Origin: a virus
DNA: 37,939 bases
IMG/VR virus record: IMGVR_UViG_3300021963_000309
Coordinates: 1-37,939 of that record
Strand: one strand, 5' to 3'
The notes below the pieces were generated by a model. The model worked only from the letters and a program-made list of their open reading frames with translations. It made no database searches and was not told where the DNA came from. Position numbers and translations under genes: made by a program. Position 1 is the stretch's first letter. Each line of letters opens with the position of its first letter. Below, piece after piece: positions 26,716 through 34,204 of the stretch.

Positions 26716-26769
26716 ATACTAATAAAAAAAGACCCCCCGTAGGAGGTCTAGTGGACAGTTTGAAAACTG
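26716..26769 (-). promoter_or_regulatory. Dyad-box promoter K
   Basis: GTGGACAGTTTGAAAACTG (26751-26769) lies 29 bp from a weak TAGTAT (minus strand, 26716-26721). The terminator 26724-26748 fills the interval. The arm shares its sequence with site L. Confidence 0.35.
26724..26748 (-). terminator. Strong terminator with UACG tetraloop
   Basis: GACCTCC-TACG-GGGGGTC followed by seven U residues on the minus strand. The C(UACG)G loop is an extra-stable UNCG tetraloop, typical of T4-type terminators. It ends the tail-fibre operon. Confidence 0.92.
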
Positions 26770-26771
26770 AA

Positions 26772-27179
26772 TCAGTCTTCTGGGGTTGGTCTGTTTGGAT
26801 CCAGGGTAACTGGAACTTGATCCCATTTTTTGGTTTCTTCATTCCAAACATGATCAAATCCTTCTTTTGGAGCAGGAACTGGTACGGGTGCATACCATCT
26901 GCAATCACTATCGTTTAGTAACCAACTTTCAAATGGTTTTGGACCGATGAAAGCATCTTTTGCTTTATCATAAGTATGTCCAATACCAGCAAAGTTCTTA
27001 CGAATAGAACCATTATAACTTGTTTTAACCCAAGTTGTATCATTTCCAAAAAGTGATTTGCAGAATTCTACTCCAACTGCTTCAGATTCTTTTCCTTTTG
27101 AATCTTTACAGTCAGCATCTCCAACTACAATCACGTTGATCACTTTGTTGTTTTCATCTAATTGTGCGAAATGTGCCAT
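26772..27179 (-). CDS. MAHFA-type protein, long paralogue (135 aa)
   Basis: ATG 27177-27179 with AGAGG about 9 nt upstream. The N-terminal half MAHFAQLDENNKVINVIVVGD ... WVKTSYNGSIRKNFAGIGHTYD is shared with the 84-residue protein at 31874. The added C-terminal half is Pro-rich. It lies at the end of the fibre cassette and is probably virion-associated (tail fibre or a fibre-linked protein). No enzymatic motif. Confidence 0.9.
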   Translation of the reverse strand: MAHFAQLDENNKVINVIVVGDADCKDSKGKESEAVGVEFCKSLFGNDTTWVKTSYNGSIRKNFAGIGHTYDKAKDAFIGPKPFESWLLNDSDCRWYAPVPVPAPKEGFDHVWNEETKKWDQVPVTLDPNRPTPED

Positions 27180-27211
27180 AATTCGACCTCTGAATAAGTT
27201 TACGTTTTAAA

Positions 27212-28153
27212 TTACCATCTAATTGATCCACTACCAGTCCACTGGTAACCTCTAAATCCAGAGACACTCAGAGTAGTATAAGAACCAGTAATTGATGCTG
27301 GGGCTGGGAAAGTATCTGGATATCTGATAATTACTGTACCAGAACCACCGTTTCCACCTAGAGCTGATCCTGCAGCACCACCTCCACCACTTCCAGTATT
27401 AGCACTACCATCAAAACCTGCGGTTGTATGCCAACCGCCACCACCACCACCTCCTTGGCCTCCTGCGGCAAGACCGGGTCCACCATAATAAGAACTTGGG
27501 TAGATTGATCCACCGCCGCCACCACCAGCTCTTGTTACAGCAGTTCCTGTAATAGTTGATGGTTTTCCATTACCACCTTTTCCGCCATCATAATATGCTT
27601 GAGTTCCACCTCTTGTTCCAGCCTGATTGGCTCCGCCACCACCACCAGCACCTGGCCAATATGCACCGGTGCTATAAGATCCGCCACCTTCGTAAGTAGA
27701 AATTGAATATGATGAAGGAATTTTGCCCAAATCAAATAGAGATGTTACATTCAGTCTTTCTAGGTAAGTAATAGATCCAGTGCTTGATGGAGATCTTTGA
27801 CCATTTCCACCTGTAGAACCGAGAACATTCTTAGCGTCAATGAATGCTCCACCGCCTCCACCGCCACCCCAGGCGTAAATATTACCTAGTCTACTAAATC
27901 CACCATCACCACCTTGATTTGCCTGGTTATCATAAACGCCACCAGCACCAACAGTAACAGTATATGTTGTTCCTGGAACAACAATGAATCCAGTACCATT
28001 AATATAAGCGCCTGCACCGCCACCTCCACCAGCAACGCTAGTACCTCTGTTTCCACCGCCAGAACCACCACCACCGATTACAAGATAATCGATAGGAATA
28101 TATGTGCTTGGAATTACTTGACCAAATCCGTAAAATTGACTTAAAGTACTCAT
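27212..28153 (-). CDS. Glycine-rich tail-fibre adhesin (313 aa)
   Basis: ATG 28151-28153 with GGAGG 10 nt upstream. A short N-terminus (about 1-25) leads into more than eight Gly-runs (GGGGSGGG, GGGGGGG) spaced by variable loops, over residues 28-270, and ends in GTVIIRYPD. This is the polyglycine-helix sandwich of T4-like gp38 adhesins and cyanophage relatives, in which the loops contact the receptor. The C-terminal strand-rich tail may anchor or mature the tip. Receptor unknown. Confidence 0.93.
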   Translation of the reverse strand: MSTLSQFYGFGQVIPSTYIPIDYLVIGGGGSGGGNRGTSVAGGGGGAGAYINGTGFIVVPGTTYTVTVGAGGVYDNQANQGGDGGFSRLGNIYAWGGGGGGGAFIDAKNVLGSTGGNGQRSPSSTGSITYLERLNVTSLFDLGKIPSSYSISTYEGGGSYSTGAYWPGAGGGGGANQAGTRGGTQAYYDGGKGGNGKPSTITGTAVTRAGGGGGGSIYPSSYYGGPGLAAGGQGGGGGGGWHTTAGFDGSANTGSGGGGAAGSALGGNGGSGTVIIRYPDTFPAPASITGSYTTLSVSGFRGYQWTGSGSIRW

Positions 28154-28154
28154 T

Positions 28155-28493
28155 TTAAGAAATCCTCCAACCTCTTGTTGCGTCTACGTAAAGTAGTGTT
28201 AAAGATATATCAGCTTGATCAATAATTAAATTTTCTGCTAAATCCATTATATTTGAACCATTTCTAGCAACAGTTGTATCACTAAAAGTTCCAACGCTGA
28301 TTTGTACTTCCCACCCTGCTTGAGGGCTTGCTGGTAGTGTGATCGTTCTTCCACTATTAGTTACATGAACAAGTTCTCTATTTACAAGAGTTTTATCAGA
28401 ACTAGTTGTAGAAACAGTTGTCCAAACTCTGTTGATATTTACTAGGTTTCTGTTGTTATCAATAACATCAGTTCCTGAAATTTTAATAGCCAT
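28155..28493 (-). CDS. Small tail-fibre-type protein (112 aa)
   Basis: ATG 28491-28493 with AAAGGAGG 9 nt upstream. MAIKISGTDVIDNNRNLVNINR is a fibre-type start. The rest is beta-rich (ITLPASPQAGWEVQISVG, WRIS ending), reminiscent of small receptor-binding proteins in cyanophage fibres. Probably structural. Confidence 0.85.
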   Translation of the reverse strand: MAIKISGTDVIDNNRNLVNINRVWTTVSTTSSDKTLVNRELVHVTNSGRTITLPASPQAGWEVQISVGTFSDTTVARNGSNIMDLAENLIIDQADISLTLLYVDATRGWRIS

Positions 28494-28542
28494 TTACCCC
28501 ACCTCCTTTGCCGTGAGGCAAATTGGTTTGATTTTCTGCCAT
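28483..28542 (-). CDS. 19-residue minigene
   Basis: ATG 28540-28542, preceded by GGAGAC, encodes MAENQTNLPHGKGGGVNGY and overlaps the start of the next gene by 11 nt; its coding sequence contains that gene's Shine-Dalgarno. It may act as a coupling leader or be a real peptide. A late promoter lies upstream. Confidence 0.45.
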   Translation of the reverse strand: MAENQTNLPHGKGGGVNGY

Positions 28543-28573
28543 CTTCGTGTCTCCACTCAGCATTTACAAATAT

Positions 28574-28581
28574 TATTTATC
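28574..28581 (-). promoter_or_regulatory. T4-type late promoter
   Basis: GATAAATA on the minus strand, matching the NATAAATA late-promoter pattern described for cyanomyoviruses (cf. TATAAATA of T4). It lies about 32 bp before the minigene and 81 bp before the 112-residue fibre gene. Confidence 0.6.
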
Positions 28582-28584
28582 TAC

Positions 28585-29766
28585 TCAATTATTTTTAAGT
28601 CTATCTACTTCATCTTTTAGTTCTTTGACTGCTTCAACTAATAGTGCTATAATACCGTTGTAATTAACAGTCTTTACCTCCCCATCAGAAACTAAATCTG
28701 GATATGCACTTTCAACTTCTTGTGCAATAACACCTACAGATGTTCTTTTTGATTCCTTCCAATCAAATCGAACTCCCCTTATTTTAGATACTAACTCAAG
28801 TGCATTTTCAATAGTTTCTACATTTTCTTTCAGTCTAACGTCAGAAGTAGAGTTAAAATCAGTTGCAGTAATTATACCCGCAACGTTAATATTAGAAGGT
28901 AGTCTGGAGTTGTTTAGAGTACCTGATGAAATGTTTGAAGCGTTTATATTAATTACTGAACTACCATCTCCAACAAAAAATGCACCTGTAATAATTCCAC
29001 TAACACTAATATTTGATGCTAATCTAGCATTATTTAATGTACCAAATGCTATATCAGATGCATTTAAAGTTCCAGAAAAAGCACCAGCAGATAATGTATT
29101 TGTTGATGGATTATAAGTTAATGATATATCACTATTTGGTCTTTGATTACCACTAGCACCACTAGTAAATATAGGATAATGTGTGGTATTGGTTGAATTA
29201 TTTGCTGCAACATTAAAATTAGTAGATGTTGTTGCAGTTCCTGTTAAATCTCCTACAAATCTTGTAGCAGTTATAAATCCAGCAGAAGCATTAATGTTTG
29301 CTGCTGTTAAAATTCCAAGTACGGAAACGTTTGTTAATGAAACACTAGGAAGTCCTGTTAGTCCAGTTGCATTTCCTTGTAATCCGCCAACAAAAGTTCC
29401 ATATAAAAGAGGAGAAGATATAGAAGATCCTACCGAAAGGTTTGTTGAAATATCAACATTCCCTCTAACGGATAATTTAGATGTTGGTACTGATGTTCCA
29501 ATTCCAACTAGCCCTTGAGTGTAATCATAAAAAATATCTAAAGATCCTCTAGTATCCGTATTTTCGTAATTATATTGAAGTTGACCCTGAGATCCTGCAG
29601 GAACTGGAATGGAAGGAACATTTCTTAAATTTCTTCCATCACCATAAAAAGTTTGAGAAGTAAATGATCCACCAATAGAGACACTGGTTGTTATTGCTAT
29701 TTTGTCAGTATTATCATTTACTTCCAAATATGCTGCAAATTGAGATAGTTCTCTATTGTTAGACAT
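28585..29766 (-). CDS. Tail-fibre protein with S74 intramolecular chaperone (393 aa)
   Basis: ATG 29764-29766. Residues 1-300 are a beta-repeat shaft with quasi-repeats such as NISSGTLNNSRLPSNINVAGIITA. Residues 306-393 are the peptidase S74 domain: S308-D-V-R-L-K313 gives the Ser-Lys catalytic dyad at the usual 5-residue spacing, then RGVRFDW, VGVIAQEVE, YPDLV and a C-terminal coiled coil. The domain trimerises, folds the fibre and then cuts itself off. Late promoter upstream at 29791. Confidence 0.93.
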   Translation of the reverse strand: MSNNRELSQFAAYLEVNDNTDKIAITTSVSIGGSFTSQTFYGDGRNLRNVPSIPVPAGSQGQLQYNYENTDTRGSLDIFYDYTQGLVGIGTSVPTSKLSVRGNVDISTNLSVGSSISSPLLYGTFVGGLQGNATGLTGLPSVSLTNVSVLGILTAANINASAGFITATRFVGDLTGTATTSTNFNVAANNSTNTTHYPIFTSGASGNQRPNSDISLTYNPSTNTLSAGAFSGTLNASDIAFGTLNNARLASNISVSGIITGAFFVGDGSSVININASNISSGTLNNSRLPSNINVAGIITATDFNSTSDVRLKENVETIENALELVSKIRGVRFDWKESKRTSVGVIAQEVESAYPDLVSDGEVKTVNYNGIIALLVEAVKELKDEVDRLKNN

Positions 29767-29790
29767 TTTTATAAATCTTTTCTTATGTTT

Positions 29791-29798
29791 TATTTATT
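29791..29798 (-). promoter_or_regulatory. T4-type late promoter
   Basis: AATAAATA on the minus strand, 25 bp before the ATG of the 393-residue fibre. It shares the longer word AATAAATAAAACAT with the promoter at 30514. Confidence 0.6.
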
Positions 29799-29804
29799 TT
29801 AAAA

Positions 29805-30476
29805 TCATTGAGCAGCATTACCAAAAGGTAATTGAACAACTGGTCTAATAGTAACTTCATAAACTTCATCAATTGTTTTACATGCATCTATTTCTTGAAG
29901 TTTTGAAAGTTCCCAATCAAAGGCCTCTTGAACAACTTTATCAATTTCAGAAATAACTTTTTGAAGATCACTTGAAGTTACTTCTAACCAAGTATTTCTA
30001 AATTTATAGTTAAATGATTCTGATGACGCTGCAATTTTACTTGATATAAGTAGTCTTTCTTCTCTTGAAGTTGATACCTGAACAGAAGTTCCATTAATAT
30101 CAATTTCAATAATAGTATTTTCTTTTTCCTTTCGTACTGGAGAAATTTCTTGCTTTCTTAAAACTTTTACTTCATCTAAAGTTTTATCAAGAATAGGGTA
30201 TGTTAGTTTTAGTTTAGTTGGAATATTATCTTCTTTAATAATTTCCCAACTAAAGTTTCCAACTTTTTTATGTAATGGATTATATTCTTCAATGAAATTT
30301 TCAACTGGAATTAAATGTGTAAGTCCATCAGAAAAATGAATGGGTACATCCTTAAACCCTTGAGATGAAACTCTATCATTCAATTCAAGATCCTCAAGTT
30401 CAGAATTAATCATTCTCCTATTGAATCCAATAGGTCCTAATAACAAACTATTATCGTGTACCAGTGCAAATTCCAT
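29805..30476 (-). CDS. Tail-fibre assembly-type protein with DUF4376-like domain (223 aa)
   Basis: ATG 30474-30476. Residues about 125-215 (INGTSVQVSTSREERLLISSKIAA...TWLEVTSSDLQKVISEIDKV...ACKTIDEV) match the DUF4376 pattern (SRxRI..., W..., LTxxDL, IxAxxTxEEL) found in phage tail-fibre assembly or fibre-associated proteins. The N-terminal half is beta-rich and less certain. Between two late promoters in the fibre cassette. Confidence 0.85.
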   Translation of the reverse strand: MEFALVHDNSLLLGPIGFNRRMINSELEDLELNDRVSSQGFKDVPIHFSDGLTHLIPVENFIEEYNPLHKKVGNFSWEIIKEDNIPTKLKLTYPILDKTLDEVKVLRKQEISPVRKEKENTIIEIDINGTSVQVSTSREERLLISSKIAASSESFNYKFRNTWLEVTSSDLQKVISEIDKVVQEAFDWELSKLQEIDACKTIDEVYEVTIRPVVQLPFGNAAQ

Positions 30477-30513
30477 GTGTTTTTTAGATATTTAATAGTT
30501 TTTCCATATGTTT

Positions 30514-30521
30514 TATTTATT
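30514..30521 (-). promoter_or_regulatory. T4-type late promoter
   Basis: AATAAATA on the minus strand with extension AATAAATAAAACAT, 38 bp before the 223-residue gene and beyond the stop of the sulfotransferase-like gene. Confidence 0.6.
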
Positions 30522-30535
30522 ATATGGATCAATTG

Positions 30536-31267
30536 TTAATACAGATAATCTTTAAGTTGAGGGAAGAGGTTTTCTATTTCTTCAACCCTTCTTTGTATGT
30601 CTGGATCATATAAAGCCATTTTAGTTTCAATTAACCCATATGAGGGAAAAGTGTACTCTATGTCTTTAGATTGATAAAATGTATCAATAACTGGAATGTC
30701 TTTCCCATTTAATCCAGACTTTTTTACATTTACATCACACAAAGAAAAGTCAGTCACTTCAGGTATATTGAAATGATTACATACTAATTTTAAAGTTTCT
30801 TTTTTATCTTCCAAAAAACTATTCGTCGTTATCCATAAAACGTTTGAACTATCTAACATACGAAACACACTACACAACCAGACATATGTTACTCTGTCTA
30901 ATTTGTCTTTTGGAATCCAATTAATTGCAGGATGATTATATTTTTTTAAAATATAATCTGTTTTTCGTAATCTATTTTCGATCCACAAAGGATCAACAGA
31001 TTTGATTTTACATAGATGCTGTGCTAAGGGTCTATACAAAAATACTTTATTTCCTGGAAAGTTTGTTTCAAAACAAGAAGTCAAACTTGGAAACTTAACA
31101 ACAGACCCATAAAAAGATTCCATGTTCTTATATGGATCTATTCCTAATAAGAATGATGCAGACCAACTTGGTTCTGAGTATGCTTGATATACTGTAGACA
31201 ATAATGAAGTCATTAATGTAGAACCACATCTTGCTACATGATATATTTGATGTATTTGTTTATCCAT
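30536..31267 (-). CDS. Sulfotransferase-like protein (243 aa)
   Basis: ATG 31265-31267 overlaps the upstream stop by 8 nt (ATGGATAA); three codons further is a GTG alternative. Near the N-terminus QIYHVARCGSTLMTSLLS is the 5'-PSB loop of PAPS-dependent sulfotransferases (xxRSGSTLxxxLL, here R-C-G-S-T). LWITTNSFLEDKKETLKLVCNHFNI later resembles the 3'-phosphate strand-helix. Fold is clear; the substrate and even activity are not. Pairs with a 2OG oxygenase in front of it. Confidence 0.85.
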   Translation of the reverse strand: MDKQIHQIYHVARCGSTLMTSLLSTVYQAYSEPSWSASFLLGIDPYKNMESFYGSVVKFPSLTSCFETNFPGNKVFLYRPLAQHLCKIKSVDPLWIENRLRKTDYILKKYNHPAINWIPKDKLDRVTYVWLCSVFRMLDSSNVLWITTNSFLEDKKETLKLVCNHFNIPEVTDFSLCDVNVKKSGLNGKDIPVIDTFYQSKDIEYTFPSYGLIETKMALYDPDIQRRVEEIENLFPQLKDYLY

Positions 31268-31877
31268 ACTTATCACTATTTTTTACGGCCATAAATTGAG
31301 ATATACAGTATCTTCCATCTCCATTCCAATACGCACTATCTTCTATCAATACTTTTTTAACACCATGCTGCACATATCCAGGAAATAAAATAAAAGTATT
31401 ATGCGAACATTCTATTTGATAATTGTATTCTGGAAAATATAACTCTCCACCACTAAATTTTTTGGGTATTGTGTGGAAATATGAAAAGGTTAGAAACTCA
31501 TGCTTAATGTCTGTATGCGGTTCATATCCTTCATTATTATGATAATATCTAACTTTAGTTATAATCATATCCACATATTTAATACGTAATAATTGTGGCC
31601 ATTTATTTACTATTGTTGATATAAATGGAATATCTAATGTTTTCTTTGTAACCTGCAGAATATTGGATAACTCAGGTATAGTATATGCCTTTTCTAAATG
31701 TAATGCTCTACTTTCAGTAAGTCCTTCAGTACCTGCATGATGAACTCCTGGTTTATATAATTTATTTGGATAGGATAAAAACTTAATTTCTTCTTGTATT
31801 AGTGATAATTCTTTTTCATTATAAAAATTTTCTATTAATACATGAGGAAATGGATTGTCAAGTAATTGTATATTCAT
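31260..31877 (-). CDS. 2-oxoglutarate/Fe(II) oxygenase (prolyl-hydroxylase type)
   Basis: 205 residues, ATG 31875-31877. Double-stranded beta-helix signature: H121-T-D123 (metal), GGELYFPE (143-150), H171 in GYVQHGV (third ligand) and R189 in GRYCISQF (2-oxoglutarate salt bridge). Typical of P4H/PKHD-like enzymes common in marine phages. It could hydroxylate proline, lysine or nucleotides; its place in the fibre cassette hints at a fibre or host-surface substrate (inference). Confidence 0.93.
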   Translation of the reverse strand: MNIQLLDNPFPHVLIENFYNEKELSLIQEEIKFLSYPNKLYKPGVHHAGTEGLTESRALHLEKAYTIPELSNILQVTKKTLDIPFISTIVNKWPQLLRIKYVDMIITKVRYYHNNEGYEPHTDIKHEFLTFSYFHTIPKKFSGGELYFPEYNYQIECSHNTFILFPGYVQHGVKKVLIEDSAYWNGDGRYCISQFMAVKNSDKYG

Positions 31878-32128
31878 TCATCTCCAGCAATAGGAACAAA
31901 TTCATCAATCATTTCATCATAAAACATTCCAATACCAGCATATCTTCCTCTAATGTTTCCATTGTATGAAGTTTGCTTCCATCTAGTGGTTTCTCCCTGT
32001 ATTTTTTTACAAAATTGAATACCAATTTCTTCGTTTTCTTTCCCATTCTCGTCAAGGATATTATCGTTAGATACAACAATAACCTCAATTACTTTATTAT
32101 TCTCGTCTAATTTTGCGAAATGAGCCAT
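31874..32128 (-). CDS. MAHFA-type protein, short paralogue (84 aa)
   Basis: ATG 32126-32128; stop overlaps the next start by 4 nt. MAHFAKLDENNKVIEVIVVSND ... WKQTSYNGNIRGRYAGIGMFYD is shared with the longer protein at 26772, indicating duplication across the cassette. Likely a small virion- or fibre-associated protein. Confidence 0.9.
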   Translation of the reverse strand: MAHFAKLDENNKVIEVIVVSNDNILDENGKENEEIGIQFCKKIQGETTRWKQTSYNGNIRGRYAGIGMFYDEMIDEFVPIAGDE

Positions 32129-32130
32129 AA

Positions 32131-34197
32131 TTATGCAACAGTGAATGTATTGGATCCTGTAAATGTATGTATAACATAATTAACTCCACCTACTGTTTGA
32201 TATGTTATTGTTCCTCCAACTGCTCTGGCACTATTTCCAATGTATCGAATTACAATTTGACCAGAACCACCAGTAGAACCACCAGTAGTACTTCTCCCAC
32301 GACCACCTCCACCACTATTTGCTGGAGCATTATCTATAGTTGGATTATTTTGTTGATCTCCATTTAGTCCGCGTGTTGCTCCTCCTCCACCACCACCCCA
32401 TCCGAGATAAACAGGAGTTCCACCAGCAAATCCTACTAGATTGTAACCACTTCCACCATTTCCACCAGCATTCGCTGCTCCATCCGCACCAGGACTTCCC
32501 CAACCGCCACCTCCACCTCCTGAGGCTGCAGATCCGGAGCTAAAGGAAACGTCATTACGTCCAGCTCCACCATTATTACCTTGGCCTGGAGTACCATTTC
32601 CTCTAGCGGTTCCATTAAATTTCCAATCTTGTCCACATCCACCACCACCAGAGCCTCCATCTCTTGGAGCAAGGTTAGATCCATTTCCTCCACCGGACGC
32701 AGATATAACGGCAGCCCCTCCAGGTGTTAGTGAATAATATGTACTACTTCCAATCGAAGTCGATGTATCTGAAGCAGCTCCACCAGCACCAACTGTTAGA
32801 TATAATGAACTTCCACTAATTGTAGTTCCGTTTGTAGTTCTTAAACCACCACCTCCTCCTCCACCACTAGCAGAAAACGTAGCACCCAAAGAATCATCTA
32901 TAGCAGAAGGAAAAATCGTTGCAAGTGTTCCACCTCCTCCAGCAACTAACAACATTTCCCAATCCAAAGGAGCTGGTGGTTGCACATAATCAGATGATCC
33001 TCCCTCAGATGAAAGTGCCCCTGTAAATAAAGTTCCAGCACTTACTTGTTTCCAAGTATTTCCTCCAGCAAATGTTGTTACTGGAGTAGACCTATCAATT
33101 GCATCATTAGTTCCAAGTCTTCCTTTACTAGCTCCAAAGAAAGAATTTGTCCCCCATAACCATAATGTTCCATCTGTCTTGATCGCTGCAGTATGGGCAT
33201 ATGCAGAAGAGACTTGTTTCCAGTCGTTTCCTCCAGCAAATGTTGTTACCGGAGTAAGTTTAGTACCACTATCATTAGTCCCAAGTCTTCCGTACACTCC
33301 AGAACCCCAAACCCATAAAGTTCCATCCGTTTTAATTGCTGAATTGTTTGCTCCACCACCACAAGAAACTTGTTTCCAGTTGTTCCCTCCAGCAAATGTT
33401 GTAACTGGAGTAGACCTAGCAACAGAGTCATTCGTTCCTGCATTTGAACCACATGCCCATAAAGTTCCATCAGTTTTGATTGCTATCAAAGAGGAATTTC
33501 CTCCACAAGAAACTTGTTTCCAGTTGTTCCCTCCAGCAAATGTTGTAACTGGAGTAGACTTAGAAATAGAATCATTAGTTCCCAATTGACCATAAGTATT
33601 GTTACCCCATACCCATAAAGTTCCATCGGTTTTGATTGCTGCTACATGACAGTTTCCTGAGGCTCCAAGACTAACTTGTTTCCAGTCATTACCTCCAGCA
33701 AATGTTGTGACTGGAGTTGTTCTAGAATTTCCATCATTAACTCCCATTTCTCCATTAAAGTTATATCCCCAGATCCACAATGTTCCATCATTTTTTATTG
33801 CTGCTGTTCTTCTATCTGTAGTACTTACCTGTTTCCAAGTATTTCCACCAGCAAATGTTGTTACTGGAGTGGATCTATTAAACATAACAGCGCCTGGAAC
33901 ATAATTAAGTCCCAACTGTCCTAGTTGACCAGAACCCCATACCCACAAAGTTCCATCCATTTTAATTGCTGCAGCATGATCATAAGCACAACTCAGTTGT
34001 TTCCAGTTTGATCCACCAGCAAAAGTTGTTATTGGAGTAGATATATCACTAAATGAAACATTATTTCCAAGTGCTCCTGCTCCATTATCTGATCCCCATA
34101 AAAAAAGATCATCATTAATCCATTGGTCAATTAACCAACTTTCGGTTATAAAATAATTTTCTAGGTCTCCTTCTGGAGATAAGAATTCGTTAGGCAT
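32131..34197 (-). CDS. RCC1-propeller/polyglycine tail fibre (688 aa)
   Basis: ATG 34195-34197 with GAGGG about 9 nt upstream. Residues about 35-405 hold seven RCC1-type repeats (TPVTTFAGGNxWKQVS ... AIKxDGTLWxWG), expected to make a seven-bladed propeller. About 430-645 is a Gly-run domain (GGGGGG with variable loops) like the adhesin at 27212, ending GQIVIRYIG and a beta tail. So a propeller is fused to a polyglycine adhesin. Probable distal fibre or tip with carbohydrate-binding role. Contains a perfect 57-bp DNA repeat. Confidence 0.9.
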   Translation of the reverse strand: MPNEFLSPEGDLENYFITESWLIDQWINDDLFLWGSDNGAGALGNNVSFSDISTPITTFAGGSNWKQLSCAYDHAAAIKMDGTLWVWGSGQLGQLGLNYVPGAVMFNRSTPVTTFAGGNTWKQVSTTDRRTAAIKNDGTLWIWGYNFNGEMGVNDGNSRTTPVTTFAGGNDWKQVSLGASGNCHVAAIKTDGTLWVWGNNTYGQLGTNDSISKSTPVTTFAGGNNWKQVSCGGNSSLIAIKTDGTLWACGSNAGTNDSVARSTPVTTFAGGNNWKQVSCGGGANNSAIKTDGTLWVWGSGVYGRLGTNDSGTKLTPVTTFAGGNDWKQVSSAYAHTAAIKTDGTLWLWGTNSFFGASKGRLGTNDAIDRSTPVTTFAGGNTWKQVSAGTLFTGALSSEGGSSDYVQPPAPLDWEMLLVAGGGGTLATIFPSAIDDSLGATFSASGGGGGGGLRTTNGTTISGSSLYLTVGAGGAASDTSTSIGSSTYYSLTPGGAAVISASGGGNGSNLAPRDGGSGGGGCGQDWKFNGTARGNGTPGQGNNGGAGRNDVSFSSGSAASGGGGGGWGSPGADGAANAGGNGGSGYNLVGFAGGTPVYLGWGGGGGGATRGLNGDQQNNPTIDNAPANSGGGGRGRSTTGGSTGGSGQIVIRYIGNSARAVGGTITYQTVGGVNYVIHTFTGSNTFTVA
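33359..33559. repeat. 57-bp identical direct repeats in RCC1 blades
   Basis: The sequences 33359-33415 and 33503-33559 are identical over 57 bp and 144 bp apart (one blade). Other blades are close but mismatched. Exact identity points to recent blade duplication or gene conversion. Confidence 0.9.
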
Positions 34198-34204
34198 AGT
34201 TTAA

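Noticed and set aside
32167-33924. Several plus-strand ORFs in the RCC1/glycine-rich gene
   Set aside because: Low-complexity mirror frames of Gly- and Pro-coding repeats; no independent signals.
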